From: Clostridia bacterium
GTDB lineage: Bacteria > Bacillota > Clostridia > Oscillospirales > CAG-272
Direction of reading: 5' to 3'
DNA: 10,561 bases
Assembly (NCBI GenBank): GCA_017504335.1
Contig: JAFVRI010000225.1
Location: 1-10,561 of the forward strand
Below are positions 7,510-10,561 of the stretch, in pieces (within the stretch, counting starts at the first letter, position 1; the number at the start of each line of letters is the position of its first letter). A model generated the notes under the pieces. It saw only the letters and a program-made list of their open reading frames with translations. It searched no databases and was not told where the DNA came from. The translations under genes and the position numbers were made by a program.

Positions 7510-8694
7510 TTACAGTCCCAGCTCCTTCTTCAGTTCCTCTGCCATATCGGTCTTTTCCCAAGGCAGATCAATGTCCTCACGTCCCATATGACCGTATGCC
7601 GCGGTCTGACAGTAGATCGGACGGCGCAAGTCAAAGCGTTTGATGATTGCGGCAGGACGCAGATCAAACAGACGGTTCACCGCTTCCGAGATCTTATTCT
7701 CGTCCGCCTTACCCGTGCCAAAGGTATCGATCATGACCGAAACAGGTCTTGCCACGCCGATGGCGTATGCTACCTGAACCTCACATCGGTCAGCGATTCC
7801 CGCAGCAACGATATTCTTGGCAATATAACGGGCGGCATAGGATGCGGAACGGTCCACCTTGGTGGGATCCTTACCCGAGAACGCACCGCCGCCGTGACGG
7901 GAATATCCGCCATAGGTATCTACAATGATCTTTCGACCGGTCAGACCCGTATCACCCGCAGGGCCGCCTACCACGAAGCGTCCCGTGGGATTGACAAAGA
8001 TCTTGGTTTCCGCATCCATCAATCCTTCGGGAATGATGGGCTTGATCACCTCACGGATCACGTCCTCACGGATCTGTGCCAACTCCACGTCAGCACTGTG
8101 CTGAGAGGAAATGACCACCGTATCCACACGGACAGGAGTATTGTCATGATATTCTACGGTGACCTGAGTCTTTCCGTCGGGACGGAGATAATCCAGCGTT
8201 CCGTTCTTTCTGACCTCGGTCAGGCGAAGCGCCAACTTATGCGCCAAGGAAATGGGCAGAGGCATCAACTCACGGGTCTCATTGCAAGCGAAGCCAAACA
8301 TCAGTCCCTGGTCACCCGCACCGGTATCCAGGCCGTCATCCATGTTTCCTTCCTTTGCCTCCAAGGATTGATTAACACCCATGGCGATATCGGGAGACTG
8401 CTCATGAATCGAGCTGATCACCGCACAGCTATCACAGTCAAAACCGTATTTTGCACGGGTATATCCGATCTCACGAACCGTTTCACGAACGATGGATTGA
8501 ATATCCACGTACGCATTGGTGGTGATCTCACCCATGACACTAACAAGACCCGTGGTACAGAAAGTCTCGCAGGCAACACGGGACATGGGATCCTGACGAA
8601 GCAGCTCGTCCAAGATCGCATCGGAGATCTTGTCACTGATCTTATCGGGATGTCCCTCGGTTACGGACTCGGATGTAAACAACATTTTTTTCAT
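7510..8694 (-). CDS. metK: S-adenosylmethionine synthetase (methionine adenosyltransferase)
   Basis: This cytoplasmic enzyme makes S-adenosylmethionine from methionine and ATP. The 394-residue product has the family's usual length and all signatures: SESVTEGHPDK (8-18) with the active-site His15 and Asp17, the ATP-binding GAGDQG near 125-130, and the P-loop-like GGGAFSGKDPTKVDRS near 268-283. The C-terminus ends soon after the conserved DLPWEKTD block. The start at 8694 follows AGAGG (8701-8705) by 6 bases. A longer open frame from 8835 is rejected because it translates the SAM riboswitch and its terminator. Expression is controlled by the SAM-I riboswitch just upstream, giving direct feedback by the product. 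The unit ends at the hairpin near 7444-7487 before recD2. Confidence 0.98.
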   Translation of the reverse strand: MKKMLFTSESVTEGHPDKISDKISDAILDELLRQDPMSRVACETFCTTGLVSVMGEITTNAYVDIQSIVRETVREIGYTRAKYGFDCDSCAVISSIHEQSPDIAMGVNQSLEAKEGNMDDGLDTGAGDQGLMFGFACNETRELMPLPISLAHKLALRLTEVRKNGTLDYLRPDGKTQVTVEYHDNTPVRVDTVVISSQHSADVELAQIREDVIREVIKPIIPEGLMDAETKIFVNPTGRFVVGGPAGDTGLTGRKIIVDTYGGYSRHGGGAFSGKDPTKVDRSASYAARYIAKNIVAAGIADRCEVQVAYAIGVARPVSVMIDTFGTGKADENKISEAVNRLFDLRPAAIIKRFDLRRPIYCQTAAYGHMGREDIDLPWEKTDMAEELKKELGL

Positions 8695-8714
8695 ACTTTT
8701 CCTCTTTCTTTCAT

Positions 8715-8743
8715 AAAAAAATCTCCGTTTCCCGGAGATTTTT
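8715..8743 (-). terminator. Expression-platform terminator of the SAM-I riboswitch
   Basis: On the minus strand the hairpin AATCTCCG / CGGAGATT with a GGAAA loop (8717-8743) ends in seven T (8715-8721). The competing antiterminator is visible: GAGAT in the riboswitch P1 3' strand (complement of 8747-8751) can pair with ATCTC in the terminator's first arm (complement of 8735-8739). With SAM bound, P1 forms and the terminator is free to fold. Confidence 0.93.
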
Positions 8744-8746
8744 CGG

Positions 8747-8832
8747 ATCTCATCTTCGGGAATTAGCACCTTACGCAAAAGGCAGGTTGCCGTGGGATCA
8801 CAGAGCCAGTCTCTCCCCCACTCTTGATAAGA
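8747..8832 (-). promoter_or_regulatory. SAM-I (S-box) riboswitch controlling metK
   Basis: On the minus strand the conserved S-box elements occur in order: CTTATCAAGAG, GGGAGAGACTGGC, CACGGCAACC, AAGGTGCTAATTCC and the closing GATGAGA. P1 forms between TCTTATC (8826-8832) and GATGAGA (8748-8754), with one G-U pair. Binding of S-adenosylmethionine is expected to stabilise P1 and leave the downstream terminator intact, so metK is expressed only when SAM is low. The classification rests on recognising the motifs; no covariance search was run. Confidence 0.96.
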
Positions 8833-8845
8833 CAATATAAACTTT

Positions 8846-8860
8846 TACTGTACTACAGTA
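8846..8860. repeat. 15-base perfect palindrome over the metK promoter start region
   Basis: TACTGTA and TACAGTA flank a single central base (minus strand TACTGTAGTACAGTA). The element overlaps the end of the -10 box and the predicted transcription start of metK, where a repressor operator would sit. Its partner protein is not known from this window. Confidence 0.6.
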
Positions 8861-8885
8861 TATCATACTTTACGGCTGATTTCAA
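8857..8885 (-). promoter_or_regulatory. Predicted sigma-A promoter of metK
   Basis: TTGAAA (8880-8885) and TATACT (8857-8862) are separated by exactly 17 bases. Transcription would begin near 8850, about 18 bases before the SAM-I riboswitch, as expected for a leader-controlled gene. Confidence 0.85.
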
Positions 8886-8914
8886 GTATTTTTTACAGAA
8901 ATCAGCCGTTTTTT
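8872..8914 (+). terminator. Strong hairpin with T-tract only on the + strand
   Basis: A perfect 12-bp stem, ACGGCTGATTTC (8872-8883) with GAAATCAGCCGT (8898-8909), encloses a 14-base loop. On the + strand it is followed by six T and then CTATTTTTTT, the form of an intrinsic terminator. No + strand gene lies upstream. On the minus strand the same stem would form downstream of the COG2426 gene but is not followed by T, so it may act as a 3' end stabiliser there. Its 8872-8883 arm overlaps the metK -35 box. Confidence 0.6.
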
Positions 8915-8922
8915 CTATTTTT

Positions 8923-9546
8923 TTAAAAAATTAATCCGAGCAGTCCGTAGGAGAACACCGTCATAACGACACCGGCAATCATCACACCAAACAAGCAGGA
9001 CAAAAGTGCCTTCCAGAACTTCATATCGATCATGGCGGCAACCAAGGATCCCGTCCATGCTCCCGTTACGGGTAGCGGAATAGCAACGAAGAAGCAAACG
9101 CCCCAGAAGGAATATTTGGCGATCTTATCGCGGTTCTTTTCCACTTTTTTATTGAGCCAGCCTGCAACCTTATTGAAGAACTTCACCTTGGATTTGCCCA
9201 TCCAGTTCAAGACCACTTTGATGAAAAGAAGAATAAACGGAATAGGAAGCATGTTGCCGATCACACTCAGCAGATAGGTCAGCCAAAACGGCATCTCAAA
9301 CGCAAAGCCCATGGGGATCGCTCCTCGAAGCTCGATGATCGGGATCATGGAACAGAAAAATACGCACCACTCTTTTCCCACGGTTTCCAAAAAGAAATTC
9401 TTGATGCTGTTTGTTATGCGACTCAAAAATCCTTCTTCCTCTACGGGCTCACCCTCGGCTTGCTCGGAACCGCATGAAACTAATACGAGAGAAAGACAAA
9501 GAATCAATACCAAAGCAAGTGACAACCAAACGAATTTCTTTTTCAT
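8923..9546 (-). CDS. COG2426-type 'small multidrug export' membrane protein with lipoprotein-like N-terminus
   Basis: This 207-residue inner-membrane protein belongs to the family annotated as putative small multidrug export (COG2426, Pfam Sm_multidrug_ex). The family has no well-established substrate. The signatures are PIIELRGAIPMGFAF near 69-83 and AIPLPVTGAWTGSLVAAM near 156-173; several hydrophobic segments span about 60-205. The first 25 residues form a signal-peptide-like segment ending in a lipobox, LVSC (22-25), followed by an acidic stretch rich in glutamate; relatives are often only about 150-170 residues and start directly with the membrane domain. The start has AAGGAG with a 6-base spacer. 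The gene lies 14 bases after ribU in the same direction, with no terminator between them, so it probably shares the FMN riboswitch. The role in transport and any link to flavins are inference. Confidence 0.85.
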   Translation of the reverse strand: MKKKFVWLSLALVLILCLSLVLVSCGSEQAEGEPVEEEGFLSRITNSIKNFFLETVGKEWCVFFCSMIPIIELRGAIPMGFAFEMPFWLTYLLSVIGNMLPIPFILLFIKVVLNWMGKSKVKFFNKVAGWLNKKVEKNRDKIAKYSFWGVCFFVAIPLPVTGAWTGSLVAAMIDMKFWKALLSCLFGVMIAGVVMTVFSYGLLGLIF

Positions 9547-9560
9547 TTTCTTCTCCTTTT

Positions 9561-10229
9561 TTACTTCAAAACAAAAAATACAATCACAAAGGAAATTGCG
9601 ATAATAACCGCAGCAATCACCGAAACAAGTATGGAACGAAGATAATTGTTTTCCGCCTTCCGCTCATTGCTTACGGAACGGGGCAAAAATCCGGTTCCAT
9701 TCAGTACCGTGGAAAGGGGCTTGTACAAAAGCAATACGATGGCTCCGTTCAGAGTTGCCTTGACAAAATTAAAGGGCAACAAAATGGTGGGAATCATTTT
9801 TGCTACGTCTCCCATGGATGTGGGACTTCCCTTAAACGTCATGTAATAAGGGGTAATCAAAAGATTTGCCAACAGCATCACAGCGGTTACCGCCATCACC
9901 CCCGAAACCAAACCAACAATGGCTCCGTAAAAGCTTTTTCTGTATCTGTAAATCATCCCTGCAACCATAGAAAAGGTTACCGATGACAGTACATTCATAA
10001 CAAAACCGTAAATACCCGTGCCACTATGCGTGATCATTTCAAGAAACGGAACGACAATGGCAATCAATAAGCCTTCGATCGGACCGAACAACAGGGTTGC
10101 CAACACGATCGCAGCATCCTTGACCTCTAAGGAAAGGAACAGCACGGGAATTTTGATGTAGGTCAGCACAAACGCCAATGCGCAAAACACGGCGGTGGCT
10201 GTCATTTTTTTGATTTTTGCGGAATTCAT
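9561..10229 (-). CDS. ribU: Riboflavin-specific ECF transporter S component (RibU)
   Basis: RibU is the membrane-embedded substrate-binding subunit of an energy-coupling-factor transporter. It captures riboflavin and works with a shared module (EcfA, EcfA', EcfT) encoded elsewhere. The 222-residue product has about six hydrophobic segments. It begins with the S-component pattern KKMTATAVFCALAFVLTYIK, has the VKDAAIVLATLLFGPIEGL stretch near 36-54, and has TILLPFNFVKATLNGAIVLLLYKPL near the C-terminal third, which resembles the typical 'LPFNL.KG..N...V...YK' of RibU. A last hydrophobic helix ends in FFVLK. The start is supported by GGGAG (10239-10243) 9 bases upstream; that site lies within a hairpin. 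The FMN riboswitch upstream strongly supports the flavin assignment. Confidence 0.93.
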   Translation of the reverse strand: MNSAKIKKMTATAVFCALAFVLTYIKIPVLFLSLEVKDAAIVLATLLFGPIEGLLIAIVVPFLEMITHSGTGIYGFVMNVLSSVTFSMVAGMIYRYRKSFYGAIVGLVSGVMAVTAVMLLANLLITPYYMTFKGSPTSMGDVAKMIPTILLPFNFVKATLNGAIVLLLYKPLSTVLNGTGFLPRSVSNERKAENNYLRSILVSVIAAVIIAISFVIVFFVLK

Positions 10230-10236
10230 ATTCGAT

Positions 10237-10271
10237 TTCTCCCTTTATGTAAAAATAAATGCAAGGGAGAA
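10237..10271 (-). promoter_or_regulatory. Hairpin sequestering the ribU ribosome binding site
   Basis: TTCTCCCTT (minus strand, 10263-10271) is perfectly complementary over 9 bp to AAGGGAGAA (10237-10245), with a 17-base loop. The second arm contains the Shine-Dalgarno GGGAG of ribU. It lies downstream of the FMN riboswitch terminator, so it exists only in read-through transcripts. Its regulatory use is inference. Confidence 0.6.
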
Positions 10272-10287
10272 GACAGTATGCAGATGT

Positions 10288-10313
10288 AAAAAAACCGAAT
10301 GCTTGGCATTCGG
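10288..10313 (-). terminator. Expression-platform terminator of the FMN riboswitch
   Basis: CCGAATGC (minus strand, 10306-10313) pairs over 8 bp with GCATTCGG (10295-10302) across a CAA loop and is followed by seven T (10288-10294). It lies 12 bases after the riboswitch P1. The overlapping ATCCCCGAA (complement of 10309-10317) can instead pair with TTTGGGGAT at the 5' start of the riboswitch (complement of 10434-10442), which would be the antiterminator. Confidence 0.95.
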
Positions 10314-10325
10314 GGATCTTTCGCT

Positions 10326-10445
10326 ATCTTCTCTCATCCGGACTTTACCGTCGGCACAGGGATCTCACCTGTTCGGCACTTCCCTTTTCGGGTCGTGTTC
10401 GCGGGCTTTCACCGCCGGTATGGAATTTCACCAATCCCCAAAGAT
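10326..10445 (-). promoter_or_regulatory. FMN riboswitch (RFN element) controlling ribU
   Basis: On the minus strand the RFN-conserved blocks appear in order: GGTGAAATTCC, ACCGGCGGTGAAAGCCCGCG, CAGGTGAGATCCCTG, GCCGACGGTAAAGTCCGGAT and the closing GAGAGAAGAT. P1 is formed by ATCTT (10441-10445) and AAGAT (10326-10330). FMN binding should favour the terminator and stop transcription of the riboflavin importer when flavins are plentiful. Recognition is by motif; a covariance model was not run. Confidence 0.96.
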
Positions 10446-10458
10446 TTTGGATTATTTG

Positions 10459-10493
10459 AAATCAGCGCCGAGAATATTCATTCTCGGCGCTGA
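10459..10493 (-). terminator. Terminator hairpin of tuf
   Basis: A perfect 14-bp stem, TCAGCGCCGAGAAT (minus strand, 10480-10493) with ATTCTCGGCGCTGA (10462-10475), has a GAAT loop and is followed by only TTT (10459-10461) then C. It begins 20 bases after the tuf stop. The very stable stem favours termination, though the T-tract is weak. Confidence 0.8.
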
Positions 10494-10513
10494 AAAAATT
10501 TCATTGCAACAAC

Positions 10514-10561
10514 TTATGCAAGGATGCTGGAAACGACGCCAGATCCAACGGTTCTACCACC
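10514..10561 (-). CDS. tuf: Elongation factor Tu, C-terminal end (partial)
   Basis: Only the last 15 codons and the TAA stop are in the window; the gene continues beyond the right edge. The translation GGRTVGSGVVSSILA matches the very conserved EF-Tu end (REGGRTVGAGVV followed by a variable few residues). EF-Tu delivers aminoacyl-tRNA to the ribosome as a GTP-dependent factor. A strong terminator hairpin follows. With only 15 residues visible, the call rests on the GGRTVG-GVV signature, which is distinctive. Confidence 0.88.
   Translation of the reverse strand, partial: GGRTVGSGVVSSILA

Noticed and set aside
7396..8766. A 456-codon open frame on the + strand opposite metK
   Set aside because: It mirrors metK and even runs through the SAM riboswitch. 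The product shows no family features, while metK on the other strand is unmistakable.
8695..8835. A longer metK start at 8835
   Set aside because: The added 47 residues are the translated SAM-I riboswitch and terminator. The ATG at 8694 has a proper ribosome binding site and gives the normal MetK N-terminus.
1..10561. CRISPR arrays, insertion sequences, prophage genes, tRNA genes or a defence system
   Set aside because: No regular spaced repeats, transposase motifs, terminal inverted repeats, tRNA cloverleaf or defence-related domains were seen. All genes belong to housekeeping families.

Overview
The window looks like an ordinary, vertically inherited core-genome stretch of a bacterium from the Clostridia side of the Bacillota. 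The clues are strong AGGAG-type ribosome binding sites, T-box-free leaders controlled by SAM-I and FMN riboswitches with intrinsic terminators, an ECF-type RibU, a RecD2 helicase without RecBC, and the gene order metK-recD2-comF-mreB. GC content looks moderate (near 50% by eye). The genus cannot be named from this sequence. No mobile element, CRISPR array, tRNA or rRNA was seen.

Layout. One complete gene on the + strand (37-1701) encodes an NhaC-family Na+/H+ antiporter with an unusual cysteine-rich, DnaJ-like zinc-ribbon extension at its N-terminus. It converges on a run of minus-strand genes, and two back-to-back terminators (1724-1788) separate them. On the minus strand, read from high to low coordinates, come: the last 15 codons of EF-Tu (tuf) with its terminator; an FMN riboswitch with terminator, then ribU (riboflavin uptake) and, 14 bp later, a COG2426 'small multidrug export' membrane protein; a promoter, SAM-I riboswitch and terminator, then metK (S-adenosylmethionine synthetase); a terminator, then recD2 and comF overlapping by 4 bp; mreB (actin-like cell-shape protein) with its own TATAAT promoter and a terminator; and pepD (M20 dipeptidase).

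How it works together. Two transcription units are controlled by metabolite-sensing leader RNAs acting as feedback loops: SAM limits metK, and FMN limits riboflavin import by RibU. The FMN unit also contains the COG2426 gene, so that transporter is probably expressed under flavin shortage, which may be a clue to its substrate. Two downstream elements add possible extra control. One is a 9-bp hairpin that would hide the ribU ribosome binding site. The other is a 15-bp palindrome over the metK -10/start region.

Two start sites differ from the longest open frames. metK starts at 8694, because the longer frame reads through the SAM riboswitch. recD2 starts at 7412, because the longer frame reads through the metK terminator. 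No wholly new system is evident. The most interesting leads are the zinc-ribbon antiporter, the flavin-linked COG2426 protein and the layered leader RNA structures.
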